Assembly (NCBI GenBank): GCA_913058265.1
Contig: CAJXPQ010000002.1
Coordinates: 248,001-312,000 of the forward strand
DNA: 64,000 bases
Origin: an uncultured Oligoflexia bacterium
GTDB taxonomy: Bacteria > Bdellovibrionota > Bacteriovoracia > Bacteriovoracales > Bacteriovoracaceae
Direction of reading: 5' to 3'
Part shown: positions 1-7,064 of the stretch, one piece after another
Position numbering within the stretch: the stretch's first letter is position 1
How the letters are laid out: every line of letters begins with the position of its first letter
Translations under genes and position numbers: made by a program
Notes under the pieces: model-generated
What the model was told of the DNA's origin: nothing
What the model saw: only the letters and a program-made list of their open reading frames with translations
Databases searched by the model: none

Positions 1-439
1 CAAGGAGCAGGTACACGGCCTCATGTGGGAAAATAGGGTTTTGTAAAGATTCAACGATAAGGATAAATTCTTCTGCTAATTCGTTAAAGGTTCCGCCATC
101 TAGAAGTGTATCAGTAACTCTTAGTTCGTCTCTTTTATAGAATGCCATCTCTTCTTCTGGCTTAAGCTCTCGCCAGTCAACTTTTTGATATTTTCCAGTG
201 AAGACCCGTAAGATATCTTCTTCAAGGTTTGCAGCTGTTGAAGTAATGGCACTGATCTTTCCATTTTTAATTAAACCAGAAAGACTTTTCCCTATTCCCG
301 CAGTTGATAGTGCTCCTGCAATCGTTACCATTATACTGTTGCCTGAGTTAAAGTGCTCAACTAGTTCATCACCAGCTGATTTTAACTCCCTGGAGTTAAA
401 AGATTCAAAACAATCAAAAATATCATTTATAGTATTCAT
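1..439 (-). CDS. Deoxyhypusine synthase-like protein (partial, C-terminus beyond window)
   Basis: This reading frame is open from an ATG at 439 to the window edge (146 codons). The N-terminal stretch AGALSTAGIGKSLSGLIKNG followed by ITSTAANLEED resembles the NAD-binding signature of the deoxyhypusine synthase family (AGAxxxAGxG ... TTGANLxxD). Bacterial members are not eIF5A-modifying enzymes but homospermidine synthase-like or other aminobutyl-transferring polyamine enzymes. The start overlaps the stop of the upstream agmatinase-type gene (TAATG), so the two are translationally coupled, which supports a polyamine role. The catalytic lysine region lies outside the window, so the reaction cannot be assigned. 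Confidence 0.75.
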   Translation of the reverse strand, partial: MNTINDIFDCFESFNSRELKSAGDELVEHFNSGNSIMVTIAGALSTAGIGKSLSGLIKNGKISAITSTAANLEEDILRVFTGKYQKVDWRELKPEEEMAFYKRDELRVTDTLLDGGTFNELAEEFILIVESLQNPIFPHEAVYLLL

Positions 440-1314
440 TACTTAAAACCTTTATTTGCGAGCTTAATTACTAATTCTTTTAAAAGTGTTCCAACAAACA
501 CGGTACTTATAGAACTCTTATCTAGCGGAGGAGATAACTCAGTTATGTCAGCGCCTACGATCTGGCCTAAACTAAAAAAATCTATGATTTTGAGGAAGGT
601 ATTGTAATCCTGTCCGCCTGGTACTGGACAACCTGTACCGGGAACAAAAGCAGGATCGAAAAAATCTACATCAATTGAAAGGTACCAAGGATCATTATTT
701 GAGCTAATCATTTCTTCAAGGCCCGCTAGGGATTCAACGATGTGAATTTGTGGATGATTTTTAACGTAGTTATATTCATCTTTAAGTGCTGCACGGATAC
801 CATATTGGTAAATGTGTTGATCTTCATTAAGCTCTTTAGAGGCATGACGGAAAACGGTCGCATTAGAGTGTGGCTTTCCCATATAGTCATCAATACAATC
901 AGTATGTGCGTCAAGGTGTAGAATATTAAGTTTATTAAAGTGACTCTTGTAGAGAGATAGAGGGTTTATAGCAATTGAATGGTCCCCTCCAAGTGTAATC
1001 AGGCAATGACTCTCTGGAGCGAAATTCTGGGTGAGGTCACTAAATTTTTCCTTAATGTCTAGGTAGGCGTCAGCATCGTTGAGACTTGCAGCAGCTTTGA
1101 TGTCCCCAAGATCGAAAATACTTGAAATATCACTAAGGCAGAGGTTCTGTTGAATTGAGAAGGTTTCATTCACTTTTGAATAAAGCCTTAATGCACTAGG
1201 AGCAAATCTGGCCCCTCGTCCTACCTCGCAGCCCCCATCGTATGGAACACCTAGTAGGTAGACCCCAGGCTCGTTAAAACTGCCAATTTTCTGAGCAAAT
1301 TCGAATGCATTCAT
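439..1314 (-). CDS. speB: Agmatinase-family ureohydrolase (paralogue 1)
   Basis: At 291 residues this is normal length for agmatinase/arginase enzymes, which hydrolyse a guanidino group to urea using two Mn ions. The metal-binding blocks are complete: LGGDHSIAI near residue 120, HLDAHTD near 150, and SIDVDFFDPAFVPGTG with the DxD and GTG signature near 225. It is the first gene of a minus-strand pair with the deoxyhypusine-synthase-like gene, overlapping it by one base. That pairing suggests it makes a diamine such as putrescine for the partner enzyme. Agmatine is the likeliest substrate, but other guanidino compounds are possible, because two more ureohydrolases lie in the window (24230-25321 and 33833-34711). 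Confidence 0.85.
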   Translation of the reverse strand: MNAFEFAQKIGSFNEPGVYLLGVPYDGGCEVGRGARFAPSALRLYSKVNETFSIQQNLCLSDISSIFDLGDIKAAASLNDADAYLDIKEKFSDLTQNFAPESHCLITLGGDHSIAINPLSLYKSHFNKLNILHLDAHTDCIDDYMGKPHSNATVFRHASKELNEDQHIYQYGIRAALKDEYNYVKNHPQIHIVESLAGLEEMISSNNDPWYLSIDVDFFDPAFVPGTGCPVPGGQDYNTFLKIIDFFSLGQIVGADITELSPPLDKSSISTVFVGTLLKELVIKLANKGFK

Positions 1315-1386
1315 ATGTGAACATTAGCACGCAAGTGAATTAAAAGGCAAAGTTAGGGAGGGGGGCGACTTATATCATTACCTAGA

Positions 1387-1415
1387 TTGACTGTAATGCA
1401 ATCTGTTGATAAAGT
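1387..1415 (+). promoter_or_regulatory. Sigma70-type promoter, predicted to give a leaderless mRNA
   Basis: TTGACT (1387-1392) and TAAAGT (1410-1415) are separated by exactly 17 bases. The ATG of the Hint-domain gene begins only 6 bases after the -10, where transcription would start. No Shine-Dalgarno sequence precedes that ATG. The -10 matches the consensus at 4 of 6 positions, so this is a prediction. Confidence 0.5.
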
Positions 1416-1421
1416 GACTAT

Positions 1422-1946
1422 ATGGAAAATAAAAGCGAAACTTTAGCCGATTATGGCAAATTTGGAAAAATCGAGAAAGTTGACCTTCAAGAAGTGTTTA
1501 ATGAGTCAGTGTTATTAGCGGCAGCTTGTTTTCATCCTTCTAGTTTAGTCGCTATGGAAGATGGTACGAATAAGTCTCTTGCTAGTATTGAGATTGGCGA
1601 CATAACGAAAGTTGGCGGCAAAGTCTATATGAAGTTGGAGTCTATCTCGAACGATCTTTACCTTTTGGATGATATACTTGTTTCTGGTAATCATGCAGTA
1701 TTTGATGAAGAGGGACGAGGTGAGTGGATATACGTGAAAGATTTTAGTCGTGCAAAATCTGTTCCCGGCGCTTGTCAGGTCATAAGTATAGCGACTGAGA
1801 ACCATGTTATTAAAGCCGCTTCAGGAAAAATGTATTCTGATTATTATATGACAGACAACTTTTCAAATTTACTAAATAAAGAGTTGCTATATTGCATTCA
1901 AAAAGAGCTCCCGGCATCTAAGCTCGCTAAGCTGGGTGGCAAATGA
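1422..1946 (+). CDS. Small Hint-domain (hedgehog/intein-type) protein with a 35-residue N-terminal peptide
   Basis: The protein has 174 residues. Residues 1-35 are a short charged peptide ending in VLLAAA. Cys36 opens a Hint fold: ACFHPSSLVAMEDG is the usual start, and IEIGD near 56-60 and the block-B-like SGNHAVF (His91) follow. Near the end, ATENHVIKA and a later DYY match a Hint subtype known from other bacterial proteins. There is no terminal His-Asn and no C-extein. It should therefore not splice, but it could activate the peptide bond before Cys36 as a thioester, as hedgehog proteins do. No signal peptide or toxin domain is seen. It heads a coupled operon and overlaps the next gene (ATGA). 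The role of the N-terminal peptide as a precursor is inference. Confidence 0.72.
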   Translation: MENKSETLADYGKFGKIEKVDLQEVFNESVLLAAACFHPSSLVAMEDGTNKSLASIEIGDITKVGGKVYMKLESISNDLYLLDDILVSGNHAVFDEEGRGEWIYVKDFSRAKSVPGACQVISIATENHVIKAASGKMYSDYYMTDNFSNLLNKELLYCIQKELPASKLAKLGGK

Positions 1947-2212
1947 AGTTAAGTAAGTTAAGCAGTGATGTTTTAGTACATGATGACGGCGAAGTAATTA
2001 TTGCGTTTAAGTTAACTTCTGATGAGTTTATGTATCGCTTTCATGGAGTTACAGGTCAACTTATCAAAAAACTATCTGAGAATTCATACGATCAAGGAGC
2101 ACTTGCCTCGACAGTAATTGAAAGTATGCAGGATACAAGTGAATCGGATGCAACCGAATTTGTGTCCAGATTCATTAGAGACCTAGAGAAACATGAATTT
2201 TTAGAGGATTGA
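1943..2212 (+). CDS. PqqD-like RiPP recognition element protein
   Basis: This 89-residue protein has the PqqD layout: an N-terminal beta region (DVLVHDDGEVIIAFKL), a central segment with the small-residue turn FHGVTGQLIKKL, and a C-terminal helix ending FIRDLEKHEFLED. PqqD-family proteins bind leader peptides of ribosomally made natural products and present them to modifying enzymes. The gene overlaps the Hint gene by four bases, so the two products are made together, and the 35-residue peptide of the Hint protein is an obvious candidate partner. No radical-SAM enzyme, the usual PqqD partner, is present. PqqD-like proteins also occur in other gene settings, so a peptide-binding role is inferred. 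Confidence 0.7.
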   Translation: MKLSKLSSDVLVHDDGEVIIAFKLTSDEFMYRFHGVTGQLIKKLSENSYDQGALASTVIESMQDTSESDATEFVSRFIRDLEKHEFLED

Positions 2213-2273
2213 TTTTGCTAATGCACACTTAAAAGTTCTTGGTTTTATCTCCTTTACCATTTATAGTAATCAC

Positions 2274-2981
2274 ATGAGATTCTTGGCATCCCTTTGGGAA
2301 AGTATTTTGGCATTCGCGGCTGTTAGGTTTCTATGGAAACTTAAGGGCATTAGGCACCAGGCCATTCAGTCCTTTCAAGCAACAGAGGCAGATGGGGTTT
2401 GGCATTTATTTAGAGGTCTAGATAAAGAGACTGATCCAAAGTTGAAGGCTTCGCTTTTTTCTCATCTAATTGAGGAACAATCTCACGCTGATTTATTTGC
2501 CAAAACCTACAAAGAAGAAACTGGAAGAGCTTTTCAATATAAAAATGTCGAGAGATTTGATATATATTCTCACTTAGAACCTTCTTGGAAAAACCTAGTT
2601 TACGTACATGTCGGTGAAATTGAAGCGGTTAGTAGATTTGGAAAAATAATAAATAACTTAACTCCTTCACCGCTACGAACTTCCTTGGAATCTATTTTAA
2701 AGGATGAGGAAGGACACGTTGATCTGACTATGGATGGTGTTCTGGAGTTAGGTATTGAAGAACGACAATTTAAAGCTGAATTAAATAGAATTCAGAGAAA
2801 AAGATTTAAGGAAGCGTGGATGAGAACTGGTGGACGAGGAGTTGATAATTTTTCTAATCTTCTGCTGTCGACACTTTACTTTTTCTTGGTGGGGCCATTT
2901 TTATTTCTATTCGCTCGAAAAAAGATTGATAGTAAAACTGTCGTTTATGATAATAACACCATTAAAGAAGTTAAACTATGA
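2274..2981 (+). CDS. Ferritin-like diiron protein with C-terminal membrane anchor
   Basis: The 235-residue protein carries four-helix-bundle diiron ligands: Glu38, the pair E68xxH71 (EEQSH), Glu115/Glu117 on the third helix (HVGEIEA) and E145xxH148 (DEEGH). This is the rubrerythrin/ferritin-like pattern used for O2 or peroxide chemistry and by some biosynthetic oxygenases. A hydrophobic segment at about 200-218 (LLSTLYFFLVGPFLFLFA) followed by RKK suggests anchoring to the inner membrane with the diiron domain in the cytoplasm. It is 61 bases after the PqqD-like gene and overlaps the carbamoyltransferase start (ATGA). Whether it oxidises a substrate or stores iron cannot be told from sequence. 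Confidence 0.65.
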   Translation: MRFLASLWESILAFAAVRFLWKLKGIRHQAIQSFQATEADGVWHLFRGLDKETDPKLKASLFSHLIEEQSHADLFAKTYKEETGRAFQYKNVERFDIYSHLEPSWKNLVYVHVGEIEAVSRFGKIINNLTPSPLRTSLESILKDEEGHVDLTMDGVLELGIEERQFKAELNRIQRKRFKEAWMRTGGRGVDNFSNLLLSTLYFFLVGPFLFLFARKKIDSKTVVYDNNTIKEVKL

Positions 2982-4795
2982 TTGTTCTGGGACTTTCCTT
3001 TGGGTATCACGATTCAACAGTTGCACTAGTCGAAGATGGTGTCGTAAAAAGAGTCATCTCTGAAGAGAGACTGACTTTACAGAAGCATGATTTTAATTTT
3101 CCAAAGTTTGCTATAGAAAAATGCCTTGAAGTCGAAGGACTTTCATTTAAGGATATCGATCTTTTTGTTTACCATGAGGATCCACATAATAAGTTTTCTC
3201 GAGTTTTATGTAGTTCATTGTATCACTTTCCATTCTCTCAAAAGGAATTCGTTAATAGTGTGAAAGCTTGGATGGGGAAAAAACTATGGGCGATAGGTAA
3301 AATATCAAATTACTTTAATTGTGCTCATGAAAAGGTATCTTACTTAAATCACCACTACAGTCATGCTCTTCAGGCTTTTATGGGATCTGGACAAGAGTCT
3401 GCAGCTATTTTAATTGTTGATGCTGTTGGAGATTGGTCTAGTACGGCTTTCTATAAAGGAAAATGGATTGATGGAGTCCCATTTGTTGAAAAAATAAAAG
3501 AAGTGGCGTACCCGGATTCATTAGGTTTGGTGTATTCCGCTGTAACAGGATATCTTGGATTTACTCCCAATGATAGCGAATGTAGTACCATGGCCCTGGC
3601 CGCTTTCGGAACTCCCCGTTTTCTTAAAAAAGTAGACTCAGTTATTACATCTGATAATGATAGTACCTATAGTGTGGTGCAGAAATATTTTCATTTCATG
3701 GATTTCTATAAAGGAACTACAACTAAAGACTTTATCTCATTGTTTGGTGAGGGAAAAGAAGTAAACGAAGAGTATGACTTAAGTAGCTTCAAAGATTTAA
3801 GCGAACAAGAAATATCTTCTAAAAACCAGCAACTTGCAGATATAGCTGCTTCATTTCAAACAAAATTAGAACTAGTAATCCTAGAATTATGTGAAGAACT
3901 TAAAGAAATAACAGGTGAAACGAACTTGTGTTACGCAGGTGGAGTTGCTCTAAACTGTGTTGCGAATAAAACAATTTTAGATAGTAACTTATTTGAAAGT
4001 GTGTATATACCACCTGATCCAGGCGATGGAGGGACTGCTGTTGGAATTGCCCTCTATCAAAGCTACCAGAAAAAGAAAGAGACAAGTGATAAATCTGTGT
4101 ACGGACCCTATCAGGGAGTTGAGTTTAAAGGTCAATTCGTTACAGAAATGATTGAAGAGTTAAGGGATAAGTCGTTTAAAAAGTATCTGAAATCAAATGT
4201 TACGTCATGTGATGATTGGAGTGTAGATGAATATTCAAATGAAACAGAGCTGAATCGTGCTATTTCTAAAGATTTAATGGATAGTCTAATTGTTGGTTGG
4301 TTCCAGGGAGCCTTTGAGCTTGGACCAAGGGCCTTAGGAAATCGCTCAATTCTTTTTAGACCCGACTGCCTCGATACTGCGAACAAAGTCAGCACTACCG
4401 TTAAAGAAAGAGCATCTTTTAGGCCTTACGCACTATCAATGACAATTGAAGATGCTGGAAAAGTTTTAAAGACAGAGCAAGCGCTTGAGAATTTTAAATG
4501 GATGCAATTTGCATGTGATGTTAACACAGATGTTGTTAAGCAAGTTCGATCAGGATTGCATGCTGACCTAACTACGCGACCTCAAGTCTGTAGTGCTCAA
4601 GATAACCCAAAGTTCCATTCACTTCTAAGTCACTTTGGAGAGAAGTTTGGACTCTCTGCTTTAGTTAATACTAGTTTTAATCCTAAAGGCTATCCTATAG
4701 TATCATCGCCCTATGAGGCACTTGCAATGTTTGCCAGGACAGATATGAATGTTCTAGTTATTAATAATACGATTATAAGAAAGGTCTACAATTGA
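2978..4795 (+). CDS. Carbamoyltransferase, NodU/CmcH/TobZ family
   Basis: The 605-residue length is typical of O-carbamoyltransferases, which make carbamoyl-adenylate from carbamoyl phosphate and ATP and transfer it to a hydroxyl. The N-terminal ASKHA/Kae1-like domain shows LGLSFGYHDSTVAL, the histidine motif NHHYSHA, VDAVGDW, AGGVALNCVAN and DPGDGGTAVG. The C-terminal domain has the family signature FELGPRALGNRSIL and LVNTSFNPKGYPIV. Members act on Nod factors, antibiotics and surface polysaccharides. It sits between the diiron protein and a DUF5989 peptide, with overlapping starts on both sides. The acceptor is unknown. The DUF5989 neighbour is a known companion of this family in envelope or polysaccharide loci. 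Confidence 0.9.
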   Translation: MIVLGLSFGYHDSTVALVEDGVVKRVISEERLTLQKHDFNFPKFAIEKCLEVEGLSFKDIDLFVYHEDPHNKFSRVLCSSLYHFPFSQKEFVNSVKAWMGKKLWAIGKISNYFNCAHEKVSYLNHHYSHALQAFMGSGQESAAILIVDAVGDWSSTAFYKGKWIDGVPFVEKIKEVAYPDSLGLVYSAVTGYLGFTPNDSECSTMALAAFGTPRFLKKVDSVITSDNDSTYSVVQKYFHFMDFYKGTTTKDFISLFGEGKEVNEEYDLSSFKDLSEQEISSKNQQLADIAASFQTKLELVILELCEELKEITGETNLCYAGGVALNCVANKTILDSNLFESVYIPPDPGDGGTAVGIALYQSYQKKKETSDKSVYGPYQGVEFKGQFVTEMIEELRDKSFKKYLKSNVTSCDDWSVDEYSNETELNRAISKDLMDSLIVGWFQGAFELGPRALGNRSILFRPDCLDTANKVSTTVKERASFRPYALSMTIEDAGKVLKTEQALENFKWMQFACDVNTDVVKQVRSGLHADLTTRPQVCSAQDNPKFHSLLSHFGEKFGLSALVNTSFNPKGYPIVSSPYEALAMFARTDMNVLVINNTIIRKVYN

Positions 4796-4974
4796 ATATA
4801 TTTAGAAAAATAAAGTATTTATTATTTACTTTAGGACAAACGGTTAAGAGTTTTAACTTAAATAAAATGCCTGCTTTTCTCCCCTTCGTCTTAGTACTCT
4901 TTTTAACTGCAGGAATATTAGTTTTGGTTAATTTTCTTACTCCTGTTATTCCGTTTGTATACTCTCTAATATAG
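4792..4974 (+). CDS. DUF5989-like small membrane protein
   Basis: This 60-residue protein has a basic N-terminus, one hydrophobic span (FLPFVLVLFLTAGILVLVNF) and the ending TPVIPFVYSLI. That resembles the DUF5989 family (a short cytoplasmic head, KxW/M-x-LP entry to one span, then xAPFIYTLF), whose members commonly lie beside carbamoyltransferases. It starts at TTG inside the stop of the carbamoyltransferase (TTGA), so it depends on coupling. Function is unknown; a membrane tether for the transferase is plausible. Confidence 0.65.
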   Translation: MNIFRKIKYLLFTLGQTVKSFNLNKMPAFLPFVLVLFLTAGILVLVNFLTPVIPFVYSLI

Positions 4975-4990
4975 CAATGGGTTTACCTTA

Positions 4991-5929
4991 TTGATTCAAC
5001 TCAAAAAAATTATCGAATTCTTTGCTAGTCATGAGGAATGGAGATTCAAGTATGAGCTAAATCCTTCCGAACTAGAGTCCCTTTTTATTGAAAGACTCAA
5101 AGAGTGTCCTCACCATATAGAATATTTTATGCCAGAGGTCATTCATCTATCAAGCAACTTCAAATTTTATCTTCTAAGTAAGTCAACTAATATCGTGATT
5201 TTATTTTACTTTAAGCCAGGTCAAATTAATGGTCTGGTACTAAACTCTTATTTCGGTAAAGGTGAGCGCGTTAAGATAGAGGATTTATTCTTATCCCTAA
5301 AAAGTCTATCGTTGGAAAATACTGTGATCGACATGGTTTCTTGTGAGGAACCTTATGAGATAGGAAGTATACTTGAGATTGAGACCATTGCCAGGCTAGA
5401 CTATGTCATATCAACAGAAAAATACACAAGTGCTATGGAAAATGAGAAATTTAAAAAATCTATAAACTATCTAGTCGATAGAGGCTTTAAAACTACTTCT
5501 AAGATACTTACACCACTTGAACTAAAATCAAATTTTGATATGTTACTTCAGTTTTCTAAATACAAAGAATTTGAAAAATTAATACCAGTTGGAATTGAAA
5601 AAGCATTATCTAATAAAGAAGATTATTCTTTTATTTTATCAAAGACTCAACATAAACTTCAAACAGAAGAGGCCGTCGCGATTTATCTCATTTATGGAGA
5701 TAGGGCGCTACAGTTATGGCAATTTGATAACCGCTACGAAATCAGTTTTGGGAAGAAGGCGCTAATCAGATTTAATTTATATAACTCAATTAAAGATTTA
5801 AAAACTAACTACGGAATAAAATTGATTAATTTGGGGCATATAGGTGAGAAAAATGAAAAAATCACGACTGAAAAAAAGTATTATGAAGGGAATCAAGTCG
5901 AGTATCAATTAGTCAAAGTTAAATTGTAA
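4991..5929 (+). CDS. Uncharacterised protein, possibly a diverged GNAT/FemAB-type acyltransferase
   Basis: This 312-residue protein has no signal peptide. The C-terminal third (about 215-310) has a pattern reminiscent of GNAT-fold transferases that act on lipids or amino acids: an aliphatic strand (AVAIYLIYGDRALQLWQF), then ALIRFNLYNSIKDLKTNYGI and INLGHIGEKNEKIT, like the helix and the LxxG...K tail seen in FemAB/BioF2-type families. The match is by pattern only, with no definitive motif. It starts at TTG 16 bases after the DUF5989 gene and closes the cassette on the same strand. If it is an acyltransferase it would be a further tailoring enzyme. Confidence 0.4.
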   Translation: MIQLKKIIEFFASHEEWRFKYELNPSELESLFIERLKECPHHIEYFMPEVIHLSSNFKFYLLSKSTNIVILFYFKPGQINGLVLNSYFGKGERVKIEDLFLSLKSLSLENTVIDMVSCEEPYEIGSILEIETIARLDYVISTEKYTSAMENEKFKKSINYLVDRGFKTTSKILTPLELKSNFDMLLQFSKYKEFEKLIPVGIEKALSNKEDYSFILSKTQHKLQTEEAVAIYLIYGDRALQLWQFDNRYEISFGKKALIRFNLYNSIKDLKTNYGIKLINLGHIGEKNEKITTEKKYYEGNQVEYQLVKVKL

Positions 5930-5937
5930 TTGATATT

Positions 5938-6216
5938 TTATTGAAAATTGAAAGAGTGAGTAGCATCATCGTTCTTTCTAACAGCTGAAATATCACAATC
6001 TAAACTTTCAAGTATGACTTTTGGAACTTGAATCGCACGATATTTCTTACCATTGGATAGTCTAATCCAGTATCCATCAATAACTTCACGATCATTTGTT
6101 GTTAACTTTATTGGCTTAATTGAGACAATATGTTCAAGATTAATGAGCATATTTGTTTGCTCTTCTGATTGTTGATTCTCATTTTGAGTAATAACTGTAA
6201 ATCTTTTTAAAATCAT
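5938..6216 (-). CDS. Hypothetical 92-residue protein
   Basis: A small soluble protein with no recognised family. A GGAG ribosome-binding site lies six bases before the ATG at 6216, so that start is preferred over an upstream TTG lying in the same GGAG region. The segment NMLINLEHIVSIKPIKLTT followed by YWIRLSNGKKYRAIQVPKVI has strand-turn-strand spacing like short regulators of the FlbD/LytTR-like type (LxNLxxIxxI ... LxxGxxxxV). That resemblance is weak. It lies convergent to the Hint cassette and downstream of the metzincin-like gene on the same strand. Confidence 0.55.
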   Translation of the reverse strand: MILKRFTVITQNENQQSEEQTNMLINLEHIVSIKPIKLTTNDREVIDGYWIRLSNGKKYRAIQVPKVILESLDCDISAVRKNDDATHSFNFQ

Positions 6217-6294
6217 ATTTAACTCCAATAATACCTATCGTTTATACCAAAGGATAAGAACTATTGGAGTTTGTTATATAAAACTATGTAATTT

Positions 6295-6867
6295 TTACTT
6301 GAATCCAAGTTGATTTGCGACCTTAGTCACAATACTTCCAACGCCGTAAGGAACGCTAAAAGGTCTAATATCACTGTGGTAGTATTCATGTCCAAAGCCC
6401 ATCTTGTGAGTCCATTCATGTGCCATATTTGCAGCAACATCCACTGGAGTCCATGATTTCCTTCTATAGAACTTAGAGTGTATCCAAATTCTGTTTGTAT
6501 CTGGCTTCGTATAACCTTTAACTTTAGACCATGGATTCTTACTGCGATACATTTTGAGATCAAAATCCATCACATGATTGACTTCACCATTTAGAACCTC
6601 AGCACCTGTCATAAGATGGTTGTAGATATCAATATTGGTCATACCTTGATCATCTTGTTCATTAAATTTAAACTCTAGTAAAGCCGTTTTAAACTCTTCT
6701 GAGTTCATAACTGTCTTTAGAACCTCTATGGCATGGGTTAACTTAACTTTATCTTTTGAAGTAAAGCGAGTAGTTTTTACGTCTATAGTAATCTCTTTGT
6801 CGGCAGCATTCGCCTGACTAAAAGAGACAAGCAAAAACAGAGTATACATTGTAAAAAGTTTTTTCAT
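6295..6867 (-). CDS. Secreted metzincin-motif metalloprotease-like protein
   Basis: This 190-residue protein has a clear signal peptide (MKKLFTMYTLFLLVSFSQANA, cleavage near residue 21). Its hallmark is HEWTHKMGFGH, an exact HExxHxxGxxH zinc site of the metzincin type, in which three histidines bind zinc and Glu is the catalytic base. It is shorter than typical metzincins, and no pro-domain or cysteine switch is visible, so it is either a minimal protease or a member of a small lineage-specific family. An AAGGAAG ribosome-binding site precedes the ATG. Secreted proteases are common in bacteria that digest other cells. The substrate is unknown. Confidence 0.7.
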   Translation of the reverse strand: MKKLFTMYTLFLLVSFSQANAADKEITIDVKTTRFTSKDKVKLTHAIEVLKTVMNSEEFKTALLEFKFNEQDDQGMTNIDIYNHLMTGAEVLNGEVNHVMDFDLKMYRSKNPWSKVKGYTKPDTNRIWIHSKFYRRKSWTPVDVAANMAHEWTHKMGFGHEYYHSDIRPFSVPYGVGSIVTKVANQLGFK

Positions 6868-7014
6868 TTTATCTTCCTTAGTTTGTTTATGATTAACCTT
6901 CGGCAGTTGGAAGAATCTATTTAAATCAAATTACAAGTGGGGCAGAGTTTACCTGAGAGTAAGACAACGGCTTTATCCATAAATTTAACATATGAAAAAT
7001 TTTGAAACTCCTAT

Positions 7015-7020
7015 ATAATA
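7015..7020 (+). promoter_or_regulatory. Candidate -10 box for the glutamine synthetase gene
   Basis: A perfect TATAAT lies 44 bases before the ATG in a very AT-rich leader. No good -35 is seen 16-18 bases upstream. Just downstream, ATAATAT and ATATTAT form an inverted repeat that could be an operator or simply reflect base composition. Confidence 0.3.
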
Positions 7021-7064
7021 TGTTCATATATTATTAAAAAATTATACATTTCAAGGAGACAGAA

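Noticed and set aside
198..446. Plus-strand frame of 82 codons at the left edge
   Set aside because: It lies opposite the deoxyhypusine-synthase-like gene, whose motifs are clear on the minus strand.
1422..2212. Polymorphic toxin with immunity gene
   Set aside because: The Hint protein has no toxin domain or secretion signal, and the next gene looks like PqqD rather than an immunity protein.
6900..7060. glnA-type or glutamine riboswitch in the glnN leader
   Set aside because: The leader is too AT-rich and short, and no conserved riboswitch core is visible.
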